From an uncultured Blastococcus sp. (GTDB lineage: Bacteria > Actinomycetota > Actinomycetes > Mycobacteriales > Antricoccaceae): a stretch of 12,966 nt of DNA. The stretch lies in NCBI GenBank assembly GCA_946221975.1, contig CAMIGT010000008.1:1-12966 (forward strand). The letters are read 5' to 3'. The position numbers and the translations under genes are program-made. The notes below the pieces were generated by a model that was not told where the DNA came from, did no database searches, and saw only the letters and a program-made list of their open reading frames with translations. This document shows, piece after piece, positions 6,459 to 12,966 of this stretch (within the stretch, counting starts at the first letter, position 1; every line of letters begins with the position of its first letter).

Positions 6459-7312
6459 TTCATGTCGATCGCCAACGACAACTGGCGGGTGCCGTTCATC
6501 GTGCTCGGCGTCCTCGGGCTGTTCGCACTGATCGGCTGGCTCGCCGTCGTACGCGACGTTCCCCAGGACCACCCGGCCGCCAACGCTGCGGAGGTCGCCT
6601 ACATCACCGGTGTCGACGCCGAAGACGCGCGCGACGCGGCGGGTGATCACCGCCCGGCGCCGGTCCCGTTCCGCGAGTGGGGCCCGTACCTGAAGCGGCC
6701 TGCCTGTGGTCGACAGCGCTGGCCTACTTCGGTTACGCGTGGATCCTCTGGACATTCCTGTCCTGGTTCCCGACCTACCTCGTCGAGGAGCGCGGCGTCG
6801 ATCTCAAAGCCCTCGCGATCGGCGGAGCCATCCCGTGGGTCGGCGGCTGCATCGGACTTGCCGCCGGCGGCATCATCACCGACTGGCTCGTACGCCGCAG
6901 CGGCAACCCCGTCGCGCCGCGGCGCAACCTCGTCATCGTGTGCCTGACGCTCACGGCGGTGCTGTTCGCCCTCATCGGCCTGGTCGACACCGAGTGGACC
7001 GCCGTACTGTTGATGACCGCGGTCGTCTTCTTCCTCTACCTGACCGGCGCACAGTACTGGCTGATCGTCGGCGAAGCGGTGCCAGCAAACTCCTACGGAG
7101 CGGTATCCGGTGCGGTGCAGGCGTTCGCGACCCTCGCCTCGGTCATCGCGCCGGTCCTGACCGGATACCTCGTCGACTCCTCGCTCGGCTGGACCGGGGT
7201 CTTCGCCCTCGCCGGCGTCATCGCGATCGTCGGAGTGCTCGCGCTGGCGATCTTCGGACGCGTCGGCCAGCAGACTCCCGCCTCGCCGACGCCCGCGAAG
7301 ACCGCTTCCTAG
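6450..7312 (+). pseudogene. MFS transporter gene (ACS-like), 5'-truncated and frameshifted
   Basis: The coding sequence begins abruptly at about 6450 in the middle of a major-facilitator protein: WRVPFIVLGVLGLF looks like the sixth membrane helix, followed by a loop containing RDVPQDHP typical of anion:cation-symporter-family MFS proteins. Helices 7-12 follow to the TAG at 7310-7312. Helices 1-5, roughly 150-170 residues, are absent. A second lesion lies at about 6702-6706: the frame reads FREWGPYLKRPA, then must shift to reach LWSTALAYFGYAWILW. Adding one base there restores a typical family sequence, so a single-base deletion is likely. The substrate was probably a small organic or sugar acid. 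No functional product is expected. It ends at a terminator shared with the convergent BCCT gene. Confidence 0.85.
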
Positions 7313-7320
7313 CTAGCGTC

Positions 7321-7378
7321 GACCCGTCTAGTAACGCTGACCCCTGATATATCCGGGGTCAGCGTTACTGGATGGGTC
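7321..7378. terminator. Bidirectional terminator between convergent transporter genes
   Basis: Arms of 24 bp (7321-7344 and 7355-7378) pair fully apart from two G-U wobbles, with a perfect 15-bp inner core (AGTAACGCTGACCCC) and a 10-nt loop TGATATATCC. It lies 8 nt after the MFS stop and 9 nt after the BCCT stop, exactly between the convergent genes, so it can serve both strands. There is no long T tract on either exit. Confidence 0.85.
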
Positions 7379-7387
7379 AGCGAGGTC

Positions 7388-9223
7388 TTAGGTCGCGGGT
7401 GGCTTCGGCGGCTTGCGGCCGGCGCGGCCGGGGCGCGGCAGATGTGGCCGGTCGGCGCCGCGGGTGCGGCTGAGCGCGTAGTCGATGCGCTCGTCGACCG
7501 AGCTGCCGAAGTGCTTGTCGAAGTTCTCCTCCAGGTGGTCGGTGAACTCCTCCTGGAAGAGCCGGCGCCGGTCGTCGAGCTCGCGGCGGCGCAGCAGCCG
7601 CAGGTCACCGCTCAGCGCCTTCAGCAGCGCGACCGCCATCGCCAGCAGCACGATCGAGAACGGCAGCGCCGTCGCGATCACGCCGGCCTGCAGCGCACCG
7701 AGCCCTCCGGCGATCAGCAGCGCGATCGCGATGACGCCCTCGGTCACCGCCCACACGACCCGGCTCCACGTCGGCGGGTCGGGATGCCCGCCGGAGGCGA
7801 GCATGTCGACCACCAGCGAGCCGGAGTCCGACGAGGTGACGAAGAAGATCGCGACGAGCACGATCGCGATGACCGACAGCACCGACCCGAGCGGCAGCCC
7901 TTCGAGCATGTCGAAGAGCGCGTTCTCGGCGACGACCTCGTCACCGGTGACCAGTCCCCCGTCGCCGAATATCTCGCGGTAGATCGCCGTACCGCCCAGC
8001 ACCGAGAACCACACGACGGCCACCGCCATCGGCACCAGCAGCGCGCCGATCACGAACTCGCGGACGGTGCGGCCCCGAGAGATGCGCGCGATGAAGACGC
8101 CGACGAACGGCGCCCACGACATCCACCAGCCCCAGTAGAAGACCGACCAGCTGGCCTGCCAGTCGGCGCCCGCCTTGCCGGTGTACGCCGCCGAGTCGAA
8201 GGTCATCGGCAGCACGTTGCCGAGATAGGCGCCCAGCGACTCGATCATGTTGCGGAAGATAAACAGCGTCGGGCCGAGGACGAGTACGGCGATCAGCAGT
8301 ACGCCGGCCAGCCCCAGGTTGATGTTCGAGAGCCACTTGATGCCCTTGCCGAGCCCGCTGATCACCGACGCGGTCGCGAGCACGGTGATCACGACGATCA
8401 GCCCGATGAGCAGCGGCGTGGTCGGTTGGTCGACGACGCCCATCTTGGCCAGCCCCGCGCCGATCTGCTGCACGCCGAGCCCGAGCGAGGTGGCGACGCC
8501 GAAGATGGTGCCGAGGATGGCGAGTACGTCGATCACGTCGCCGATCGGGCCCTTGACCCGCTCGCCCAGCAGCGGCTCGAGGGCCCAGCGGATCGAAACC
8601 GGGCGGCCACGCTTGTGGATCGCCAGCGCCAGCGACAGCCCGATGATCACGTAGACCGCCCACGGGTGCACGCCCCAGTGCACGAAGGTCTGCGCCATCG
8701 CCAGCAGCGAGCGCTGCGCCGGGTCCTCGGCGGCCGGCGGCTTGGCGTCGACGGTGGCGAAGCTCAGCGGCTCGGCGACGCCGTAGAAGACCAGGCCGAT
8801 GCCCATGCCGGCGGCAAAGAGCATGGCAAACCAGGACGGCAGGCTGAACTCGGGTTTGTCTCCCGCGCGCCCGATCACCACCCGGCCGAAGGGACTGACC
8901 GCGATGAACAGCGCGACCGCCACGAAAATCGCGATCGCCAGGATGTAGAACCAGCCGAAGTCGGCGACGATGATCCGCTGCACGGTGTCGACCAACACCA
9001 TCTCGGTGCCGCCGGGCCAGATCACCGCGACGATGCTGACGATCACCACCAGCGCGAGCGCCGGCTAGAAGACCGCCGGTGCGATGCCGCCGCGGCCCAG
9101 GCGGACGCCGTGGTCCTTGAGCTGTTTCTCGATGTGCGCGTCCGCCGCGGCGCGGTCGTCGGTGTCCGAAGGCGGTGGGTTCTCGGGGGTGAGATCGCCG
9201 CGTTCGGTGGCCTCGCTCTTCAT
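7388..9223 (-). pseudogene. BCCT-family (betaine/choline/carnitine) transporter with in-frame amber stop
   Basis: Secondary transporter of compatible solutes or quaternary ammonium compounds in the inner membrane. The ATG at 9223, behind GGAAGGGACC, opens a hydrophilic 52-residue N-tail ending RLGRGGIAPAVF. Codon 53 (9067-9065) is TAG, then the same frame runs uninterrupted to 7388, 611 codons in all. Family marks are GLVFYGVAEPL, the tryptophan-rich WGWWMSWAPFVG near residues 364-374 with ARISRGRTVREF after it, and twelve likely membrane helices. A long charged C-tail (LRRRELDDRRRLFQEEF) resembles osmosensing tails of BetP-type carriers. TGG to TAG at the edge of helix 1 is the simplest explanation. 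Restart at GTG codons near 9049 could give a ~553-aa protein lacking the N-tail and part of helix 1. A sequencing error is also possible. Confidence 0.85.
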
Positions 9224-9238
9224 GAAGGTCCCTTCCGT

Positions 9239-9250
9239 TGTGCATGCACA
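9239..9250 (-). promoter_or_regulatory. 12-bp palindrome upstream of BCCT gene
   Basis: TGTGCATGCACA is a perfect 12-bp palindrome located 16-27 bp upstream of the BCCT ATG and just beyond its ribosome binding site. Its position in the 46 bp between the membrane-protein stop and this palindrome suggests an operator or a regulatory site for the transporter. No clear -10/-35 pair is visible nearby. Confidence 0.35.
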
Positions 9251-9295
9251 GGCCGGACAAAGCCATCAAGTTAACCGAACGACTACCTCGACTTC

Positions 9296-10555
9296 CTAAT
9301 CGTGCGGTCGCTCACCGGTCTCGCGCGGCCGCTCGTCGAACGCGTCGCGCAGGTCGAGCGCGGCGTCATCCTCGCCCGTCCGATACGCGACGACGTACGA
9401 GTCACGCGCGGCCAGGCCGGTCTCCAGCTCGTCGATGATCGGGTGCACAAACGCCTCGCGGTACGCCGCATCGCTGGCCGACGACGCGGCGAAGCTCAAC
9501 CCGGCAAACGCGCCGAGCAGCAGCGAGACCTTCAGCAGCGTGAACGAGCCCGGAAGCCGCCCGAGCACACCGGGCAGCTGCTCCACCGGCCCGCCCACCC
9601 ACTGCCGCGCCGTCTCGTCGGGGATCGCGAGCATGCCAAACAGCACGAAGAACGTGCTGACCAGCGCGATAAACGCGACTACCTGCAGCAGCTGGGCGAA
9701 GACCGGCACCAGCAGCAGGTTGATGCGTTCGGCCCACCGCAGGTCCGGAGCGGCATCGGGCCCGACCGGCTCGAACGGCGTACTCGCCAGCAGCTCGCGC
9801 GGGCCTCGGGGGCGGTCGTCGCGGTCGGCGTTCTCCCGCAGCTCACGCAGCTGGTCGCGCATCCCGACCGCGATGAGCAGTACGGCGATCAGCAGCAGGC
9901 TCGCGCCGACGAGGATCGAGCGGCCGAGGCTCATGTTGGCCGCCACCTGCCAGATCTCGGCGTTGTAGAAGAAGAACATCGTCGCGACGACCAGCAACGG
10001 CAGCACGCGGGTGGCCATCACGCCGATCTGGTTGAACGAGCTCAGCCCGCGCCGCCAGATCCAGCCGAGGATCGTGCCGATGCCCGCGTAGGCGATGACC
10101 CACACCGCGAGCAGCGCGAGCGCGCGCATCCACCAGGTGGGCGGCCAGTCGCCGGTGCCGAACAGCCAGGGTCCGACGAGCAGCGCCACGATCCCCGCGA
10201 GCGCGACAGCGAGCTGCACCGGCCGGGGCGCGCGCCGCATGACGACGGACGCGAGCCAGGTCACCGGGATCGCGGCGAGCAGCAGCAGGAAGGCCGTCAC
10301 CGAGCGCAGCAGCCGCGGGTCATCGAGCGGGAGCGCGTCGATGTCGACCCCGCGCAGCTCGGCGTCTGAGCGGGTACCCAGTGCCAGTGCCGCCGCGACG
10401 CACACCAGCCCCCAGGTGAGCGGTGCGGTACGCCGGACCAGTGCGCGCAGGCGTACCCCGGGAGGCAGCACCAACGGCAGTCCCGCCTGGCGCAGCCAGT
10501 CTTCGCGCACCCGCCGCTCTGTCGGTGCTGCCCGATGTCTGCTGCGCCGCCTCAT
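9296..10555 (-). CDS. Multi-pass integral membrane protein, unknown function
   Basis: A 419-aa protein with an Arg-rich N-terminus and about eight membrane segments, at roughly 47-61, 86-105, 113-132, 143-165, 184-198, 212-231, 280-309 and 340-358. Between the sixth and seventh is a charged cytoplasmic-type loop (232-275). The C-terminal 60 residues are hydrophilic and acidic. FNQIGVMATRVLPLLV followed by FFFYNAEIW (174-202) looks like the best-conserved part and is familiar from uncharacterised actinobacterial membrane proteins. I see no catalytic or transport motif. The ATG at 10555 was chosen because it lies 7 bp after the kinase stop; the frame stays open upstream but overlaps the kinase and is not protein-like. 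There is no strong ribosome binding site, so coupling to kinase translation is likely. The operon suggests a role linked to the kinase, perhaps as target or partner. Confidence 0.8.
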   Translation of the reverse strand: MRRRSRHRAAPTERRVREDWLRQAGLPLVLPPGVRLRALVRRTAPLTWGLVCVAAALALGTRSDAELRGVDIDALPLDDPRLLRSVTAFLLLLAAIPVTWLASVVMRRAPRPVQLAVALAGIVALLVGPWLFGTGDWPPTWWMRALALLAVWVIAYAGIGTILGWIWRRGLSSFNQIGVMATRVLPLLVVATMFFFYNAEIWQVAANMSLGRSILVGASLLLIAVLLIAVGMRDQLRELRENADRDDRPRGPRELLASTPFEPVGPDAAPDLRWAERINLLLVPVFAQLLQVVAFIALVSTFFVLFGMLAIPDETARQWVGGPVEQLPGVLGRLPGSFTLLKVSLLLGAFAGLSFAASSASDAAYREAFVHPIIDELETGLAARDSYVVAYRTGEDDAALDLRDAFDERPRETGERPHD

Positions 10556-10562
10556 CGCCGGG

Positions 10563-12341
10563 TCACTGCGTGGCGACGTCGAGGAATGCGTCGTAGGTCT
10601 GCTCGTACGTCGACTGCGGCAGGTTCGCCTCGCTGCTCTGGAACACCACGATGTCGACCGAGGTGCCGGCCGACATCGCGACGAACGTGACGTAGCGGTA
10701 GCCCGCCGGTTCGTCACCACTGCTTTCGGTGCCGTCGCTGAGAGCCGACAGCGGCACCGCGACCTGGCGTAGCTGATAGTGCACCGAGCCCGGCGGCGAG
10801 GGGTCGTACTCGGGGACGCTGATCTTCGCCGGCGCCGAGTAGTCGCCGGACTCCGCGCCGATCCCGGTCCCGATGCCCTGCGCGGCGTCGAGGCAGGTGT
10901 CGAACGTCGGGCTGGAGAAGGCGGTGACGAACTGCTCGGCGTCGGCTTGCGAGTTCGCGACGATCGACATGGTGCGTCCGTAGCGGTAGCCGGCCGGCTC
11001 CTCCTCGTCCGGTGAGGACAGCGAGGTGTCGACGTACTGCGCCGAGGCCTTGGCGTCGTCGATCGCGCTCGCGAAGTCCAGACCCAGGCACTCGCTGAGC
11101 GGGGACGGGTCCGGCTCGGAGTCCTCGTCGCCGACGGTGCCCAGGGTGTTGGTGAGCAGGCTGATGTCCTCGGTGCTCTCCCAGCTGCCCTTGCCGTAGC
11201 TCTCCCCGCCGATCAGCAGGTCGGACGCCGAAGCGACCTTCTTCGGGTCGCGACTTCCGAGCATCGCGACCGCGGCCCACACGCCGCCGGCGATGAGCAG
11301 CGCCACGACGACGGCGATGGCGATCCACCGGCCTTTACCCCGTCCTCGCCCGTGCTCCGCGCCGCGAGCGGCAGGCGTGGCCCCCGGCGGACCGCCCGGC
11401 CCGAGAGGGGCGGTCGGCGTACGAGCGCGATCCCACTCGTCGACCGTGGGGGCGGACATCGGCGTGACCGGGGACGTCGAGTCGGGCTTGGGCGGGACGG
11501 TCATCTGCGTCACCGGCAGCCCGAGCTCGCCTTGCACCCGCTGCAGCTCGCGACCGAACTCGGCCGCGCTCATGGGCCGCATGCCCGGCTGCTTGGACAT
11601 CGCGCGCTCGAGCACCTGCGCCAGCGGCTCGGGTACGCCGAGCGATCGCACGTCCGGCGGCGCGTCCTGCAGCACCCGCAGCAGGGTGGCCGCGACGTTC
11701 TCGTCGGTGTCCCGGCTGAACGGTGCGTAGCCGAGGATCGCGGCCAGCATGGTGGCGGCGAGCGAGTAGACGTCCGAGCGCACCGTCGCCTTCGACCCGG
11801 TGAGCACCTCCGGTGCGGCGAAGCCGGGTGTCGCGACGACGTCGCCGGTCTTGGTCAGGTGCGCGTCGGCGTGCTGGGCCTGCCCGAAGTCGGCGAGCAG
11901 CGGTACGCCGTACCCGTCGAAGAGGATGTTGCCCGGCTTGATGTCGCGGTGCAGCAGCCCCGCATCGTGCGCGGTCTGCAGCGCCCCACAGATACGGACG
12001 CCGAGATCGAGCACCTGCTGCCACGGCATCGGCCCCCGGCTCTCGACCCGGTCCGCGAGCGAGCCGCCTTCACACAGCTGCATGACGAGGTACGGTTCGC
12101 CGTCGTCGGTCGTGTCGGCGGAGTAGACCGGCACGATGTTGGGGTGCCCGGAGACGAGCCCGAGCGCCTGCCCTTCGCGGGCGAAGCGCTCGGCGGCGGT
12201 CGAGTCGAGCCGTGCGGACAGCAGCTTGACGGCGACGACGCGGCGCAGTCCGGCCTGCATCGCACGGTAGACGACGCCGTTGCCGCCTTCGCCGATCTGC
12301 ACAAAGTCAGTCAGGCCGGGGATGTCGGGCAGGCGTGGCAT
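10563..12341 (-). CDS. Transmembrane serine/threonine protein kinase with PknH-like extracellular domain
   Basis: A 592-aa receptor-type Hanks kinase. The catalytic domain spans about 11-270: glycine loop GEGGNG (17-22), Lys39 in VAVK, HRDIKPGN (131-138) with catalytic Asp133 and Asn138, DFG at 151-153, and APE at 176-178. It does not have the RD-type phospho-loop Thr-Thr pattern, but Thr163, Thr165 and Thr171 lie in the activation segment. A Pro/Thr-rich linker (281-325) and a basic stretch lead to one membrane helix at 339-361. The exterior part (362-592) has Cys418 and Cys483, able to form a disulfide as in PknH-type sensor domains, and contains the segment EPAGYRY twice (448-454, 544-550). 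It uses ATG at 12341 with a weak ribosome binding site. The next gene follows after 7 bp. The ligand and substrates are unknown. Confidence 0.94.
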   Translation of the reverse strand: MPRLPDIPGLTDFVQIGEGGNGVVYRAMQAGLRRVVAVKLLSARLDSTAAERFAREGQALGLVSGHPNIVPVYSADTTDDGEPYLVMQLCEGGSLADRVESRGPMPWQQVLDLGVRICGALQTAHDAGLLHRDIKPGNILFDGYGVPLLADFGQAQHADAHLTKTGDVVATPGFAAPEVLTGSKATVRSDVYSLAATMLAAILGYAPFSRDTDENVAATLLRVLQDAPPDVRSLGVPEPLAQVLERAMSKQPGMRPMSAAEFGRELQRVQGELGLPVTQMTVPPKPDSTSPVTPMSAPTVDEWDRARTPTAPLGPGGPPGATPAARGAEHGRGRGKGRWIAIAVVVALLIAGGVWAAVAMLGSRDPKKVASASDLLIGGESYGKGSWESTEDISLLTNTLGTVGDEDSEPDPSPLSECLGLDFASAIDDAKASAQYVDTSLSSPDEEEPAGYRYGRTMSIVANSQADAEQFVTAFSSPTFDTCLDAAQGIGTGIGAESGDYSAPAKISVPEYDPSPPGSVHYQLRQVAVPLSALSDGTESSGDEPAGYRYVTFVAMSAGTSVDIVVFQSSEANLPQSTYEQTYDAFLDVATQ

Positions 12342-12417
12342 GGGGACATTCTGCCTGAACGCGGGCGGTGGTCCCGGCAGGGCGCCACACGGCGCGATCG
12401 CGGCGTGCGGCGGTCGG

Positions 12418-12423
12418 TAGCCT
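12418..12423 (+). promoter_or_regulatory. Putative -10 element of a leaderless gene
   Basis: TAGCCT matches the TANNNT pattern of actinobacterial -10 elements and is followed by 7 nt and then the GTG start at 12431. That spacing places the transcription start at or beside the start codon, so the mRNA would be leaderless. The -35 region is not clear. The 89 bp between the two divergent starts must also hold the kinase promoter, which I cannot pinpoint. Confidence 0.5.
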
Positions 12424-12430
12424 TCTGGGG

Positions 12431-12966
12431 GTGATCGCTTCCCGTGTGTACCTGACGCGCCTCGTCGGGCTGACCGTCTACGACCCCGACGGTGACACGG
12501 TCGGCAAGGTGCGCGACGTCGTGCTCACCCTGCGCAGCGACTCCTCCCCCGCGCGGGTCATCGGGCTCGTCGTCGAGATCACCCGCGGCCGCCAGTCCTT
12601 CGTGCCGATCGGGCAGATGGCCGGCGTCGACACCCACTCGCTGCGGCTGACCACCAGTACCGTCAGCGTGCGCCGGTTCGAGCAGCGCCCGCACGAGCTG
12701 CTGGCCATCGCGCAGCTGCTGGACCGGCAGGTGACCATCGTCGACAGCGGTAAGCAGGCCACGCTCGTCGACGTGGCGATGGAGCAGTCACGAGCCAAGG
12801 ACTGGCTGATCCGCAAGGTCGCCGTCCGCGAGCGCACCAGCCGGCTCGGGCGCGGACACGTCGTGCAGCTCGACTGGAACGAGATCTCCGGGCTGATGCA
12901 GGTCACCGGCAAGCAGGAGACCGCCTCGATCCTCGAAGAGCTCGAGGACCAGCGGGCCGCCGATGG
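12431..12966 (+). CDS. PRC-barrel / MgtE N-terminal-domain-like protein (3' end outside window)
   Basis: 178 codons are visible from a GTG start. The first ~80 residues (RVYLTRLVGLTVYDPDG, then GKVRDVVLTL and VIGLVVEITRG) form a PRC-barrel-like strand pattern. A second similar module follows (LLDRQVTIVD, then DWLIRKVAVRE and GHVVQLDWNEI), and the last part EETASILEELEDQRAA-like helices lead into what in related actinobacterial proteins is an MgtE N-terminal and CBS region. Such proteins are soluble and often annotated as magnesium-transporter N-terminal-domain proteins; they lack the membrane channel. GTG was chosen because no ATG precedes the conserved start and a TANNNT element sits 7 nt before it. 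The gene is divergent from the kinase, with 89 bp between starts. Function is inferred only from family resemblance. Confidence 0.8.
   Translation, partial: MIASRVYLTRLVGLTVYDPDGDTVGKVRDVVLTLRSDSSPARVIGLVVEITRGRQSFVPIGQMAGVDTHSLRLTTSTVSVRRFEQRPHELLAIAQLLDRQVTIVDSGKQATLVDVAMEQSRAKDWLIRKVAVRERTSRLGRGHVVQLDWNEISGLMQVTGKQETASILEELEDQRAAD

Noticed and set aside
6430..6470. Insertion-sequence footprint at the ridA/MFS junction
   Set aside because: No terminal inverted repeats, target-site duplication or transposase remnant can be seen; a plain deletion is simpler.
9065..9067. Stop-codon reassignment (TAG read as sense)
   Set aside because: TAG is the natural terminator of the aldehyde dehydrogenase, RidA-like, MFS and membrane-protein genes in the same window.
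7442..9274. 610-codon plus-strand open frame opposite the BCCT gene
   Set aside because: Extremely His/Arg/Asp-rich without recognisable domains; the minus strand encodes a clear transporter.
10556..10720. Earlier start for the membrane protein
   Set aside because: It would overlap the kinase coding end by over 150 bases and the added residues are Arg/Ser-rich antisense-like sequence.

Overview
The window is GC-rich, densely coded DNA that looks actinobacterial. Evidence is the GC-rich third codon positions, a PknH-like membrane Ser/Thr kinase, GTG starts, one apparently leaderless gene, and a catabolic gene set (acyl-CoA dehydrogenase, aldehyde dehydrogenase, FAD-linked hydroxyacid oxidase, HSL-type esterase) typical of soil or marine actinomycetes. 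I cannot name the genus. No rRNA, tRNA, CRISPR array, insertion sequence or phage gene was seen, and no gene-free stretch exceeds 300 bases.

Layout from left to right. 1-788 (-): HSL-family esterase cut by the window edge, with a 20-bp inverted-repeat operator upstream. 971-2404 (-): aldehyde dehydrogenase with a strong hairpin after its stop and a palindrome upstream. 2551-3159 (-): a two-gene unit of a 63-aa protein and an ATGA-overlapping partner whose middle appears deleted out of frame. 3403-4599 (-): acyl-CoA dehydrogenase followed by a 22-bp-arm hairpin. 4764-6134 (-): GlcD-like FAD-linked oxidase. 6150-about 6458 (-): 3' part of a RidA-family gene. About 6450-7312 (+): 3' part of an MFS transporter gene that also carries a frameshift. 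7321-7378: bidirectional terminator. 7388-9223 (-): BCCT-family (betaine/choline type) transporter with an in-frame TAG at codon 53. 9296-10555 (-): multi-pass membrane protein. 10563-12341 (-): transmembrane Ser/Thr kinase. 12431-12966 (+): divergent gene for a PRC-barrel/MgtE-N-like protein, cut by the edge.

How the genes fit together. The RidA remnant and the oxidase lie 15 bp apart on one strand and formed an operon. The MFS gene was transcribed divergently from it. One deletion seems to have removed both 5' ends and the shared promoter region, leaving the intact oxidase gene without its native promoter. The original module probably imported and oxidised a small organic or hydroxy acid. 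Aldehyde dehydrogenase, acyl-CoA dehydrogenase and esterase are separate carbon-catabolism units, each with its own terminator or operator-like repeat. The kinase and the downstream membrane protein form a tight operon (7-bp gap) divergent from the PRC/MgtE-N gene.

The most notable things are: (1) the divergent-pair deletion scar near 6450; (2) an unusual density of broken genes, with four genes affected between 2.5 and 9.2 kb; (3) an apparent excess of the octamer CGAGTACG/CGTACTCG; (4) several clean palindromes in upstream regions. I do not see a clear new defence or biosynthetic system.
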